A stretch of DNA of 64,000 bases from Betaproteobacteria bacterium (GCA_004297625.1 SCTY01000028.1:134848-198847); one strand, 5' to 3'; positions 28,673-38,035 are shown, counted from the stretch's first letter. The notes: generated by a model from the sequence alone, not told the origin. Made by a program: numbers and translations.

Positions 28673-31186
28673 CTAGAGCTGGATGTCCACGCTGCCTGCG
28701 GTCTTGGCGGCGAACGCGGCGCGCAACGCGCCGCCGAACTCCTCGCCGGTCTGGAAGCGCTCTTCGGGATTCTTGGCAAGCGCCCGCTGCAGGAATTCGA
28801 TGAGTCCCGGCGGCACTTCCGGGTTGTAGGCGAGGATGTCGGCCGGCGGCTCGTTGGCGATCTTGAACATGAGCTGCGCCATCGACTCCCCCTCGAACGG
28901 AAGATGGCCGCAGAGCAGCTGGTAGAGGCTCACGGCGAGCGAGAACAGATCCGAGCGGCCTTCGATCTTCTTGCCGGCGAGCTGCTCGGGCGACATGTAC
29001 GAAGGCGTGCCGAGGACCATGCCGGTCTTGGTCTTCGAGCTGTCGGTGAGCCGCGCGATGCCGAAGTCGGTGACCTTCAGCGTGTCGGTATCCGCGTGGT
29101 ACATCATGTTCGCCGGCTTGACGTCCCGGTGCACGACCCCCTGGCGGTGAGCGTAGCCGAGCGCATCGGCAACGCGCGCCATGATCGACACCACCCTGTC
29201 GATGGGCAGCAGGTTGCCCGGCTTCACATGCGGCGCGAGATCGCCGCCTTTCAGGAGCTCCATCGCGATGTAGCAGAAATCGTGCTCCTCGCCGGTGTCG
29301 TAGATCGTCACGATGTTCGGATGCGACAGGCGCCCGGCGGTCTCCGCCTCGCGGAAGAAGCGCGCTTTCACGTCGGCAAGCTCGTCGGCCTCGAACTCCT
29401 GCGAAAGCCCGAGCGTCTTGATCGCCACTTCTCTGCCGATCTTCGGATCCTTGCCCAGGTACACGACGCCCATGGCGCCCTTGCCGAGCTCCTTCTGCAC
29501 CTCGAAGCGCCCGAACTTGGGCTTCTCGCCGGCGCCGAGCTGCAGGCTGCCGCCCGGGTGGCTCGACGCCCCGCCGAGGATCACCGTCTCGGACAGCTGC
29601 TTCGCGCGCGACAGGCGCGCTTCGAGATCGCGGAACTTCGGATTGAAGCCGTGCATGTAGCGGAAGACGCTTTCCGCCTTGTTGAACTGGCGCTTGCGCT
29701 CGAAATCGAGCGCGAGGTTATACAGGTTCTCGAGCAGCGCTTCCGAGAGCGGCACTTGGCGGAACTTGTCCCACGCGAGGTCGAGCTGCCCCTGGCCCTG
29801 GTACGCGAGCCCGAGCATGCGGTTGGATTCGGCGGAGCTTTCGTCTGACTTGACCTTGGCGCGCTCCGTGATGATGAAGCGCTTGGACACGAGCGCGGCG
29901 TGGCCGAGCAGAAGGAGCGTCGCGGGAAGCATGAGCTGTACCCAGACGCCCATCGAAACCATGAGCGCCATGTGCGCGGCGAGCAGCGCGACGAACAGCA
30001 CGCTCGACAGCGTAAGCGCCGTTCCGGCGTTCATGCGCGGCAGCAGCGCGACGACGTAGGCGGCGATCAGCAGCAGCACCAGCATCTCGGTCCAGTAGGC
30101 CCACGGCGGCGAGACGAAGAAATGCTCCTGCAGGATGGACGACACGGCATGCGCGAGCGTCAGCACCGGAGGCATCGCCGCGGAAACCGGCGTCGCCGGC
30201 GCATCGCCCAGCCCCGCCGCGGTCGCGCCGATGAGCACGATCTTGTCGCGATACTTATCCAGCGGGATCTTGCCCTGGTAGACGTCGTAGAACGAGTCGA
30301 CCGAGAACGCCGGGCGGTTGTCGCGGTCCTTGTAGAAGTAGCTGTACATCAGCAGGCTCGGATCGGTGCCGACTTTGAGCCGCTGCAGCTGCATGCCCTC
30401 TCCCGGGATCACCTTGATGTCGGTCGACGCAAGGTTGAGATACCGGGCGACGATCAGCACCGAGAGCGCCGGATACAGCTGGCCGTAATACGCCACGGCA
30501 AGCGGCTCGGTGCGCACCGCTCCGTCCACGTCGCGCACCTGATTCAGGTGCCCGATGCCGGCAACCGATTTGCCGATGCTCTCGATCGGGTACTTGACCG
30601 ACTGCGCCGGCAGCGCCTCCTCGCCCGTGCTCGAAGCGAGCTTCAGCGCGTTGCGGGTCACGTACTCCGGCAGCGGCTTGTCCGGCTTGCCGAGCGGCAG
30701 GCCGAGGTTGAACAGCATCGGCTGCAGCACATTTCCCGCCTTGGCGAAGCTTTCGGCGAGCGCGCGGTCGGTGTTGAGCTTCTGCTCGGCCTCTTTGAGC
30801 AGCGCGATGATGTCGGGAGACGGCGGCTCGGCTTTCGAAGCGATGTCGAGCAGCTTGGTGACGTAGTTATAGCCGGGGTCGATCTGCGGCTCGCTGAAGA
30901 GCACGGTATTGCCGATGACCTTCGCCTTGGCGGCGGCGAGCTTGTCGGTCATGTTGGCGAGGATCTCGCGCGACCAAGGCCAGCGTCCCATGTTCTCGAG
31001 CGACGCTTCGTCGATCGCGATCACGGCGATGCGCTCGAGCGGCGCGCGCGAAGTGGCCACCACGCCGAGGTCGTAGGCCTTGCGCTCCAGACTGGAAATC
31101 AGATCGCTCGAGCGGCTGAAGGCGAGCACCACGACGACTACGATCGCGCCGAGAAACCAATCCGATTTCCAGAAACCGGTTTTCAT
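28673..31186 (-). CDS. CHASE2-domain serine/threonine protein kinase
   Basis: 837 residues from the ATG at 31186, preceded by GGGGAGGGG; an upstream in-frame start (31225) is less likely. N-terminal membrane helix, periplasmic CHASE2 sensor (about 30-370, IAVIAIDEASLENMGRWPW), three membrane segments (about 385-470), a short TPR-like region, and a Hanks-type kinase domain (about 565-820): ELGKGAMGVVYLG, VAIKTLG, VVHRDVKPANMM, VTDFGIARL, GTPSYMSPEQL. The kinase is C-terminal to the sensor, the reverse of PknB-type order. First gene of the signalling operon, sharing the CHASE2 module with the cyclase further down. Confidence 0.92.
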   Translation of the reverse strand: MKTGFWKSDWFLGAIVVVVVLAFSRSSDLISSLERKAYDLGVVATSRAPLERIAVIAIDEASLENMGRWPWSREILANMTDKLAAAKAKVIGNTVLFSEPQIDPGYNYVTKLLDIASKAEPPSPDIIALLKEAEQKLNTDRALAESFAKAGNVLQPMLFNLGLPLGKPDKPLPEYVTRNALKLASSTGEEALPAQSVKYPIESIGKSVAGIGHLNQVRDVDGAVRTEPLAVAYYGQLYPALSVLIVARYLNLASTDIKVIPGEGMQLQRLKVGTDPSLLMYSYFYKDRDNRPAFSVDSFYDVYQGKIPLDKYRDKIVLIGATAAGLGDAPATPVSAAMPPVLTLAHAVSSILQEHFFVSPPWAYWTEMLVLLLIAAYVVALLPRMNAGTALTLSSVLFVALLAAHMALMVSMGVWVQLMLPATLLLLGHAALVSKRFIITERAKVKSDESSAESNRMLGLAYQGQGQLDLAWDKFRQVPLSEALLENLYNLALDFERKRQFNKAESVFRYMHGFNPKFRDLEARLSRAKQLSETVILGGASSHPGGSLQLGAGEKPKFGRFEVQKELGKGAMGVVYLGKDPKIGREVAIKTLGLSQEFEADELADVKARFFREAETAGRLSHPNIVTIYDTGEEHDFCYIAMELLKGGDLAPHVKPGNLLPIDRVVSIMARVADALGYAHRQGVVHRDVKPANMMYHADTDTLKVTDFGIARLTDSSKTKTGMVLGTPSYMSPEQLAGKKIEGRSDLFSLAVSLYQLLCGHLPFEGESMAQLMFKIANEPPADILAYNPEVPPGLIEFLQRALAKNPEERFQTGEEFGGALRAAFAAKTAGSVDIQL

Positions 31187-31290
31187 TCGCCCCTCCCCGG
31201 ACTGCGCCCCCGCCGCGTACGACAACCCGCTTCAAAACAGCGTTCTAACTGGCATTTTTGCAGTTAAATGTAAGCTGCGTCAAATATTTA

Positions 31291-31316
31291 GCGCAAGCCG
31301 GGCGCGGCTCGTGCGC
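31291..31316. repeat. Stem-loop between the oxc-frc operon and the kinase gene
   Basis: GCGCA and AGCCG pair with CGGCT and TGCGC around a GGCG loop, with a two-base bulge. On the minus strand it is followed by TAAATATTTG, a poor U-tract. It may weakly terminate the oxalate operon before the kinase gene; no better terminator is visible in 31187-31334. Confidence 0.3.
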
Positions 31317-31334
31317 AACATTTACAAGACGGGA

Positions 31335-32267
31335 CTAGGCCCCGAGGATCGCGCCGGCTTTGATCTGGCCGTTGGCGAGCAGCTCGCCGGCGCCGACCTT
31401 CTTGCCGTCGCCGAGCTTCGCGCGCAGCACTTCGATGCGCCCGCCCTGCGCGGTGACCTGGAAGCTCTTCTCCGTTACTTCAACGACTTCGCCGATCTTT
31501 CCCTTGACCCCGCCGAAGGTGCACACCGAGTGCTTGCGGGCGTCGAAGAGCTGCAGCTCCTTGCCCTCAAGCGTCGTCCAAGCGCCGGGCGCCGGGTTGC
31601 AGCCGCGGATCGTGTTGTAGATGAAGTCGACGTGGTTTGCCCAGTTGATGCGGGCTTCGGCCTTGCGGCACCAGCCCTCGTACGTGGCGCGCGACTCGTC
31701 CTGCACCACTTCTCGATGTTTATTAGAAACAACTAGATCTGCTGCTTCCAGCATCGCCTTCACGCCCATGGGAAAGAGGCGATCGAAGTACACCGTGCCG
31801 AGCGTGTCGTCGGGGCCGATTTCGGTTTCCTTCTGCAGGATCACCGGGCCTTCGTCGAGGCCGTCGGTCGGACGGAAGATGGTAAGGCCGGTCTTCGTGT
31901 CGCCGCGGATGATCGGCCAGTTGATCGACGAGGGGCCGCGGTGCTTCGGCAGCAGCGACGGGTGGTACTGGATGGTGCCGCGCTTCGGAATGTAGACGAA
32001 GTCCTGCGGCGCGAACTGGAGCACGAACGCCATGATGCCGATTTCGGCATCGAGCTTCTTCATGGCGCCCTTCGCTTCCTCGCTTTTCAGCGAAGCGAAT
32101 TGAAACACCGGGACGTTCTTCTCCCGGGCCGCCACCTTCAGCGCGTCGGGACGCGCTCCCGGCTTCTCCGGAGCGCAGAACACGCCGGCCACCTGGTCGC
32201 CGCGCGCGAGAAATGCCTCGAGCACCGCTTTTCCGAAATCCTGCTGACCGATGATGGCGATGCGCAT
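31335..32267 (-). CDS. Formyltransferase-family protein like the 10-formyl-THF hydrolase domain of ALDH1L1
   Basis: 310 residues, exactly the size of the N-terminal hydrolase module of 10-formyltetrahydrofolate dehydrogenase. N-terminal formyltransferase fold with YHPSLLPKHRGPSSINWPI and DGLDEGPVILQKE (catalytic His and Asp of the family), then a C-terminal FMT-like domain from about 205. The Asn normally two residues before the His is replaced (IQYH), as also in ALDH1L1-type enzymes. Start taken at the ATG that overlaps the frc stop (TGATG). Third gene of the oxc-frc operon, so it probably handles formyl groups from formyl-CoA or formyl-THF; the reaction is not proven. Confidence 0.75.
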   Translation of the reverse strand: MRIAIIGQQDFGKAVLEAFLARGDQVAGVFCAPEKPGARPDALKVAAREKNVPVFQFASLKSEEAKGAMKKLDAEIGIMAFVLQFAPQDFVYIPKRGTIQYHPSLLPKHRGPSSINWPIIRGDTKTGLTIFRPTDGLDEGPVILQKETEIGPDDTLGTVYFDRLFPMGVKAMLEAADLVVSNKHREVVQDESRATYEGWCRKAEARINWANHVDFIYNTIRGCNPAPGAWTTLEGKELQLFDARKHSVCTFGGVKGKIGEVVEVTEKSFQVTAQGGRIEVLRAKLGDGKKVGAGELLANGQIKAGAILGA

Positions 32268-33553
32268 CACGCGGCTTTCTCTTTCTTGGGCGCCTTGGCC
32301 GGCGCGGAGAATGCGCCGGCCTGCTTCATGGACGCGATCCTGGCGTCGTCATAGCCGAGCACCGACTTGAGAACCTCGTCGGTGTGCTCGCCCAGCAGGG
32401 GCGAGCGCTCGATCTTCGCCGGCGACGCGGAGAGCTTGATCGGCATGCCGACGTTCATCCACTTGCCGCGCTGCGGATGATCGAGCTCGACGTACATCTC
32501 GCGCAGCCTCACGTGCTCGTCGTTGGCGAGGTCTTCGGTGGACATGATCGGACCGCAGGGCACGTCGAGCTCGTTCAGGATGCCCATGAGCTCGCGCTTG
32601 TCGTGCCGCAGCGCGAACTCGCCGATGATCTCCCACATGTCGTTCTGGTAGCGGCGCCGGTTTTCGATGGTCGCGAACCTGGGCTCGGTCGCGAGGTTCG
32701 GCATGCCGACCTCCGGCCCGATTCGCCTGGCGAGCGCATCCCACACGGCTTCCTGGACCACGATGTAGATGAAGTCGTTGGTGCCGCCCGGCTTGCAGCG
32801 GATCGCGTTGCCGAGCTGGCCGCCGCCCGAATCGTTGCCGGCGCGCGGCACCGCGCCCATGCCCTTGTGCGTGGGCACCGAGTATTCCGGCAGCGGCCCG
32901 CGCTGCAGGCGCTGATGGTCGCGGAACTTGACGCGGCAGAGATTCATGATGCCGTCCATCATCGCGACCTCGACGTATTGGCCCTGCCCGGTGCGATCGC
33001 GCTGGTGCAGCGCTGCGAGCAGGCCGATCGCAAGGTGCAATCCCGTTCCGGAATCGCCGATCTGCGCGCCCGTGACGAACGGGCGGCCATTCGGCACCCC
33101 GGTGGTGCTCATCGAGCCGCCCATGGCCTGCGCGACGTTCTCGTACGCCTTGAAGTCGGCGTAGGGACCGCTCGAGCCGAAGCCCTTGATCGAGCCCATC
33201 ACGACGCGCGGGTTGATCTCGTGGAGCTTCTCCCAAGTGAAGCCGAAGCGATCCAGCACGCCCGGGCCGAAGTTTTCCATGATGATGTCGCACTTCTTCA
33301 GAAGGTCGACGAACACCTGCTTGCCCTCGGCGGTCTTCATGTTGACCGTGATCGAGCGCTTGTTGCAGTTGAGCATCGTGAAGTAGAGCGAGTCGGCGCT
33401 GGCGATGTCGCGCAGCTGGCCGCGCGTGGCGTCGCCCTGGGGCGGCTCGAGCTTGATCACGTCGGCGCCCATCCAGGCGAGAAGCTGCGAGCACGTCGGC
33501 CCGGCCTGCACGTGGGTCATATCGAGGATGCGTATGTCTTTGAGGGCTTCCAT
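32267..33553 (-). CDS. frc: Formyl-CoA transferase (oxalate CoA-transferase)
   Basis: 428 residues, class III CoA-transferase. The catalytic Asp is in GAQIGDSGTGLHL (D167, equal to D169 of the Oxalobacter enzyme), and the flexible glycine loop is present as SGGGQ. THVQAGPTCSQLLAWMGADV and NCNKRSITVNMKT are typical of the family. Transfers CoA from formyl-CoA to oxalate, giving formate and oxalyl-CoA, in the cytoplasm. It follows oxc by 25 bases and ends in a Lys/Ala-rich tail of about 15 residues beyond the usual C-terminus. Distinguished from other family III enzymes mainly by the neighbouring oxc. Confidence 0.88.
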   Translation of the reverse strand: MEALKDIRILDMTHVQAGPTCSQLLAWMGADVIKLEPPQGDATRGQLRDIASADSLYFTMLNCNKRSITVNMKTAEGKQVFVDLLKKCDIIMENFGPGVLDRFGFTWEKLHEINPRVVMGSIKGFGSSGPYADFKAYENVAQAMGGSMSTTGVPNGRPFVTGAQIGDSGTGLHLAIGLLAALHQRDRTGQGQYVEVAMMDGIMNLCRVKFRDHQRLQRGPLPEYSVPTHKGMGAVPRAGNDSGGGQLGNAIRCKPGGTNDFIYIVVQEAVWDALARRIGPEVGMPNLATEPRFATIENRRRYQNDMWEIIGEFALRHDKRELMGILNELDVPCGPIMSTEDLANDEHVRLREMYVELDHPQRGKWMNVGMPIKLSASPAKIERSPLLGEHTDEVLKSVLGYDDARIASMKQAGAFSAPAKAPKKEKAA

Positions 33554-33578
33554 TCTGATCTCCAGGAATTCTGCCGCT

Positions 33579-35330
33579 TTATTTCTTCTTTGCGGTCGGA
33601 TTGAGGCTCGTGATACGGCCGCTTTCCGTGCCTGCGGTCTCGTCGATGACGGCGTTGATGAGCGTGGGCTTGCGCGAGCGGATCGCCTGCTCCATGGCCT
33701 CGCGCAACTCGGCCGGCGTCGTGGCGTGCACGCCCACGCCGCCGAAGGCCTCCATCAGCTTTTCATAGCGCGCGTCCTTGACGAACACCAGGGGTGCGGG
33801 GTCGCGGCCGCCGGTCGGATTCACTTCGTCGCCGCGGTAGACGCCGTTGTTGTTCAGGATCACGACGCACACCGGCAGGTTGTAGCGGCAGAGGGTCTCG
33901 ACTTCCATGCCGGAGAAGCCGAAGGCGCTGTCACCCTCGACCGCGATCACCGGCTGGCCGCTCACCACGGCGGCCGCGACTGAAAAGCCCATGCCGACGC
34001 CCATCACGCCCCAGGTGCCGACGTCCAACCTCTTCCTCGGCTGGTACATGTCGACGATGCTGCGGGTGAAGTCGAGCGCATTCGCGCCTTCGTTGACCAG
34101 GATCGCGTCCGGGTTCGCCTTGACGATGTCGCGCACTACGTTCAGCGCGCTGTGGAAGTTCATCGGCGTCGGATCCTTCGCCAAGGTCTCGGCCATCTTG
34201 GCGATGTTCTTGTTCTTGCGCTCGGCGACGGCGCCGAGCCACTCGGCCGGCGGCTTGGTCCAGTTGGAACCGATGCCGGCGAGGAGCCGCGACACGCAGG
34301 AACCGACATCGCCGACCACCGGCGCGTCGATGCGCACGTTGCTGTCCGCCTCCTGCGGCGAGATGTCTACTTGGACGAACTTCTGGCCGCCCCATTCCTT
34401 GGCGCTCTTGCCGCCCCAGGTCTTGCCCTTGCCGTGCGAGAGCAGCCAGTTCAGGCGGGCGCCGATCAACAGCACCACGTCCGCCTCGGGCAGCACGAAC
34501 GAGCGGGCGGCCGAAGCGCACTGCGGGTGGGTATCGGGCAGCAGGCCCTTCGCCATAGACATCGGCAGATACGGGATCCCAGTTTTTTCAATAAAAGATT
34601 TAATTTCTTCGTCGGCCTGGGCATAGGCGGCGCCCTTACCGAGCACGATGAGCGGACGCTTGGCGCTCTTGAGCAGCTCGAGCGCGCGCTGCACGGCATC
34701 CTGGGCCGGGATCTGGCGCGGCGCCGGATCGACGACTTTGATCAGCGATTTCCTGCCGGCTTCGGCGTCGATGGTCTGCGGGAACAGCTTCGCCGGCAGA
34801 TCGAGGTAGACGCCGCCCGGGCGGCCGGACACGGCGGCGCGGATCGCGCGCGCGATGCCCACACCGATGTCCTCGGCGTGCAGCACGCGGAAGGCCGCTT
34901 TGCACAGCGGCTTGGCGATGGCGAGCTGGTCCATCTCTTCATAATCGCCTTGCTGCAGGTCGACGATCTCGCGCTCGCTGGAGCCGCTGATGAGGATCAT
35001 CGGGAAGCAGTTGGTCGTGGCGTTGGCGAGCGCGGTGAGGCCGTTCAGGAAGCCCGGCGCGGATACCGTCAGGCAGATGCCCGGCTTTTGCGTCATGAAG
35101 CCGGCGATGGAGGCGGCGTAGCCGGCGTTCTGCTCATGGCGGAACGAGATCACGCGCAGCCCGGCGGCCTGTGCCTTGCGCGTAAGGTCGGTGATCGGGA
35201 TACCGGGCAGACCGAAGATCGTATCGATGCCGTTGAGCTTCAGGGCATCGATGACCAGGTGAAAGCCATCGGTCACTTGCGGTTGCTGCACGTCGCGCGT
35301 GCTGGCGACTTGGGGTTCGGCGGTGCCCAT
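33579..35330 (-). CDS. oxc: Oxalyl-CoA decarboxylase
   Basis: 583 residues, thiamine-diphosphate enzyme of the acetolactate-synthase family. Visible: cofactor-activating Glu in [12 protein letters not shown], the TPP motif [15 protein letters not shown] with [12 protein letters not shown], and the family-specific [11 protein letters not shown]. Converts oxalyl-CoA to formyl-CoA and CO2; formyl-CoA then returns to Frc. First gene of the oxc-frc-hydrolase operon, divergent from the Crp/Fnr-type regulator. Promoter: a CTTGAC palindrome centred at 35391.5 and a TACCAT -10-like hexamer at 35356-35361. Confidence 0.93.
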   Translation of the reverse strand: MGTAEPQVASTRDVQQPQVTDGFHLVIDALKLNGIDTIFGLPGIPITDLTRKAQAAGLRVISFRHEQNAGYAASIAGFMTQKPGICLTVSAPGFLNGLTALANATTNCFPMILISGSSEREIVDLQQGDYEEMDQLAIAKPLCKAAFRVLHAEDIGVGIARAIRAAVSGRPGGVYLDLPAKLFPQTIDAEAGRKSLIKVVDPAPRQIPAQDAVQRALELLKSAKRPLIVLGKGAAYAQADEEIKSFIEKTGIPYLPMSMAKGLLPDTHPQCASAARSFVLPEADVVLLIGARLNWLLSHGKGKTWGGKSAKEWGGQKFVQVDISPQEADSNVRIDAPVVGDVGSCVSRLLAGIGSNWTKPPAEWLGAVAERKNKNIAKMAETLAKDPTPMNFHSALNVVRDIVKANPDAILVNEGANALDFTRSIVDMYQPRKRLDVGTWGVMGVGMGFSVAAAVVSGQPVIAVEGDSAFGFSGMEVETLCRYNLPVCVVILNNNGVYRGDEVNPTGGRDPAPLVFVKDARYEKLMEAFGGVGVHATTPAELREAMEQAIRSRKPTLINAVIDETAGTESGRITSLNPTAKKK

Positions 35331-35383
35331 GCGTTCTGTCTCCTGAGGGGCGCCTATGGTAAGAACCTCGCCGCGGGACCGGC

Positions 35384-35399
35384 CTTGACCGGCGTCAAG
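35384..35399. promoter_or_regulatory. Palindromic operator upstream of oxc and the regulator gene
   Basis: CTTGACCGGCGTCAAG, perfect 6-bp half-sites with a 4-bp spacer, similar to an FNR box (TTGAT-N4-ATCAA) with C in place of T. Centre is 33 bp from the centre of the oxc -10-like hexamer TACCAT, fitting class II activation. It ends 21 bases before the regulator ATG, a position suited to autorepression (inference). Confidence 0.8.
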
Positions 35400-35420
35400 G
35401 GTCTAGAATGCCGCCCTCGC

Positions 35421-36032
35421 ATGACCAAGCTGCCGAGCCATCCGCAGCGCAACAGCGTCCGCCTGCAGCTGCGCCAGAACCTGCTGCTCAAGGGCATGAG
35501 CCCGGCCCAGTGGTCCGAGCTCGAGCCGCTGCTGGAGGTCGGAGACTACCGCAAAGGCGATCCGCTGGTGCGGCAGGGCGACGAGGAGATGGAGCAGCTT
35601 TTCATCCTCGAAGGCATGTTGAAGCGCGTGGTCTCAAATCCGGAGGGACGCGAGATGATCCTGCGCTTCGCGGCGGAGACCGAGATGGACACGTCGTACG
35701 CGGCCTGGCGGCTGCGCACGCCGGTGCCCTACTCGATCGTCGCCGTCACCAGGGTGCGCACCGCTGAGCTGCCGATGACGCAGTGGGCGGAATTCATCGA
35801 GCGCCACCCGGAGATCAAGCAGCGCTTCGAATACGAGGTGATGAAGCTCATGTCCGAGGTGATGGCGCACACCATCACGCTGCATCTTCTCGATGCGCCG
35901 GGGCGCCTGTCGCGCTTCCAGCGCAAGCATCCCGAGCTCGCCGGCAGGATCCCCAAGAAGGAGCTCGCCGCCTACCTGAACCTCACTCCCGAGACGCTCT
36001 CGCGCCTCAAGCAGAAGTTCGGCGAATTTTAG
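35421..36032 (+). CDS. Crp/Fnr-family transcription regulator, likely oxalate/formate regulator
   Basis: 203 residues from the ATG at 35421; the frame is open upstream but that region is the divergent oxc gene. N-terminal cNMP-type effector domain (about 20-125, GDYRKGDPLVRQGDEEMEQL), long dimer helix, C-terminal winged helix with recognition helix LNLTPETLSRLKQKF. The E-xx-SR pattern is that of FNR, which reads TTGA. The protein has no cysteine, so it cannot hold an FNR-type Fe-S cluster and probably senses a small molecule or simply redox-independent signals. Overlaps the convergent tctA end by 26 bases. Confidence 0.85.
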   Translation: MTKLPSHPQRNSVRLQLRQNLLLKGMSPAQWSELEPLLEVGDYRKGDPLVRQGDEEMEQLFILEGMLKRVVSNPEGREMILRFAAETEMDTSYAAWRLRTPVPYSIVAVTRVRTAELPMTQWAEFIERHPEIKQRFEYEVMKLMSEVMAHTITLHLLDAPGRLSRFQRKHPELAGRIPKKELAAYLNLTPETLSRLKQKFGEF

Positions 36033-37521
36033 CGAGCGACCAGGATAGCAGCGGCCAGAGCAGCAGCAGCAGCGCGAGCGTGGTCAGGAAGCCGACCAGC
36101 GTGTTCGAGAAGAAGATCCGCATGTCCCCCTGCGACACCAGCATCGCCTGGCGGAACGAGGCCTCGGCCGAATCGCCCAGCACGATGGCGAGCACCAGCG
36201 GCGCGAGCGGGTACTGCAGCTTCTTGAAGAGATAGCCGAGGATGCCGAACACCACCATCATCCACACGTCGAAAATTGCGTTGTGCACCGTGTAGGCGCC
36301 GATGGCGCATACCACCATGATGATCGGCGCGATCACCGAGAACGGCACCCGCAGGATCGCCGCAAAGAGTGGCACGCAGGTGAGCACGACGATGAGGCCG
36401 GCGATGTTGCCGAGGTACATGCTGGCGATCAGGCCCCAGACGAAGTCCTTCTGCTCCACGAACAGCAGCGGCCCGGGCTGCAGGCCCCAGATCATCAGGC
36501 CTCCGAGCAGCACGGCCGCGGTGGGCGAGCCCGGCACGCCGAGCGTGATCATCGGCAGCAGCGCCGAGGTGCCGGCGGCGTGCGCCGCGGTCTCGGGCGC
36601 CACCACGCCCTCGACCTTGCCGGTGCCGAAGCGCTCGCCGTCCGGGGAGAAGCGCCGCGCCACGCCGTAGCTCATGAACGAGGCCGGGGTGGCGCCGCCG
36701 GGAACGATGCCCATGAAGCAGCCGACCGCGGCGGAGCGCAGCGAGGTCATCCAGTAGCGCGGCAGCTCCTTCCACGTCTGGAGCACCACGTTGAGGTTTA
36801 GCTTCGCACTTGCGCCCTTGAAGGCGAGGCCCTCCTCGAGCGTGAGCAGGATCTCGCCGATGCCGAAGAGCCCGATGACCGCGACCAGGAAGTCGAAGCC
36901 GGTGAGCAGGCGGGTCGAGCCGAAGGTGAGCCGCAGGGTCCCGGTCACCGGGTCGGTGCCGACCGCCGCGAGCGCGAAGCCGAGCATCATCGCGGCGAGC
37001 GTCTTGAACGCCGGCTCCTTGCTCGTGCCGATGAAGGCGCAGAAGGTCAGCAGGTACACCGAGAAGAACTCGGGCGGCCCGAACTCCAGGGCGAAGCCGG
37101 CGATGACCGGGGACAGGAAGGTGATCACCAGCACAGCGACGAACGCGCCGAAGAACGACGAGGTGAACGCCGCGGTAAGGGCGGCGCCGGCGCGCCCGTT
37201 CTGCGCGAGCGGAAAGCCGTCGAAAGTCGTGGCGACCGACCACGGCTCCCCGGGAATGTTGAACAGTATCGAGGTGATGGCGCCGCCGAAGAGCGCGCCC
37301 CAATAAATGCAGGACAGCAGGATGATCGCCGAGGTCGCGCCGCCCGGCGTCTGCGCCATGCTGAACGTCAGCGGGAGCAGGATGGCGACGCCGTTGGCGC
37401 CGCCCAGTCCCGGCAGCACGCCGATGATCACGCCAAGCGTCACCCCGGTGAACATCAGCAGCAGGTTGGTCAGCGTCAGCGCGACGCCGAACCCATGCAT
37501 CAGCGACTGGATTTCGGCCAC
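36007..37521 (-). CDS. tctA: Tripartite tricarboxylate transporter, large membrane subunit TctA
   Basis: 504 residues, about 11-12 hydrophobic segments, with the family motif GVIIGVLPGLGGANGVAILL near residue 35 and a second GIVPGGATPASFMSYG region. Forms the inner-membrane permease with TctB and takes substrate from the periplasmic TctC. Last gene of tctCBA. In this block an organic diacid such as oxalate is the likely substrate (inference), since the family carries citrate, tartrate and similar carboxylates. Confidence 0.92.
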   Translation of the reverse strand: MAEIQSLMHGFGVALTLTNLLLMFTGVTLGVIIGVLPGLGGANGVAILLPLTFSMAQTPGGATSAIILLSCIYWGALFGGAITSILFNIPGEPWSVATTFDGFPLAQNGRAGAALTAAFTSSFFGAFVAVLVITFLSPVIAGFALEFGPPEFFSVYLLTFCAFIGTSKEPAFKTLAAMMLGFALAAVGTDPVTGTLRLTFGSTRLLTGFDFLVAVIGLFGIGEILLTLEEGLAFKGASAKLNLNVVLQTWKELPRYWMTSLRSAAVGCFMGIVPGGATPASFMSYGVARRFSPDGERFGTGKVEGVVAPETAAHAAGTSALLPMITLGVPGSPTAAVLLGGLMIWGLQPGPLLFVEQKDFVWGLIASMYLGNIAGLIVVLTCVPLFAAILRVPFSVIAPIIMVVCAIGAYTVHNAIFDVWMMVVFGILGYLFKKLQYPLAPLVLAIVLGDSAEASFRQAMLVSQGDMRIFFSNTLVGFLTTLALLLLLWPLLSWSLAKIRRTSA

Positions 37522-37522
37522 T

Positions 37523-38035
37523 TCAGTCGAGCCCGAGCAGCGATTCGAGCGGACCCTTTGGCAGCGGCACCAGGAACCACACCTCGAAGATCAAGTACAA
37601 CACTACCGCCGTGCCAATGCTGACGGCTACGACTTTCCACCACGGGTACTTGCCCAGCCGGCGCATGAAGTAGCCGATGAACAGGATCGACGCGACGTAG
37701 ATGCCAATCCAGGTGATCGCCGCGGCGTAGAGGGCGGTGGGGATGAGCACCGCCAGCACCAGCTTGAGCTGGCCCCTCATCACGAACGCCGAGTCCTTGT
37801 CGGCGCGGATCATCAGCGCGCGCACGATGTTGATCACCGAGGACGCGCAGATGATAAGCGCGACGTAGAAGGGGAAGTAGCCGGGCTGCGGACCGTCGCC
37901 GCCCCAGGTCGAGCCCAGGCGCTGGCTGTCGTACATGACCAGCGCGCCGACGGCAAAAAAGAGCGCCGCGACGATGATCTCGGCGCTCTTCTTGCCAATC
38001 GCGGCGCGGTCGGCCTCTTCGCGGGCCCCGTTCAT
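37523..38035 (-). CDS. tctB: Tripartite tricarboxylate transporter, small membrane subunit TctB
   Basis: 170 residues with four hydrophobic segments (about 20-40, 58-75, 90-130, 140-160) and TWGGDGPQPGYFPFYVALI, typical of TctB. Lies 1 base before tctA and 19 bases after tctC. Confidence 0.85.
   Translation of the reverse strand: MNGAREEADRAAIGKKSAEIIVAALFFAVGALVMYDSQRLGSTWGGDGPQPGYFPFYVALIICASSVINIVRALMIRADKDSAFVMRGQLKLVLAVLIPTALYAAAITWIGIYVASILFIGYFMRRLGKYPWWKVVAVSIGTAVVLYLIFEVWFLVPLPKGPLESLLGLD

Noticed and set aside
31250..31290. Sigma70 promoter before the CHASE2 kinase
   Set aside because: TTGCGC and TTACAT at 17 bp match the consensus at only three of six bases each; not enough to annotate.
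34152..35420. N-terminal extension of the Crp/Fnr regulator through the oxc region
   Set aside because: Antisense of oxc; the ATG at 35421 gives the normal family length.
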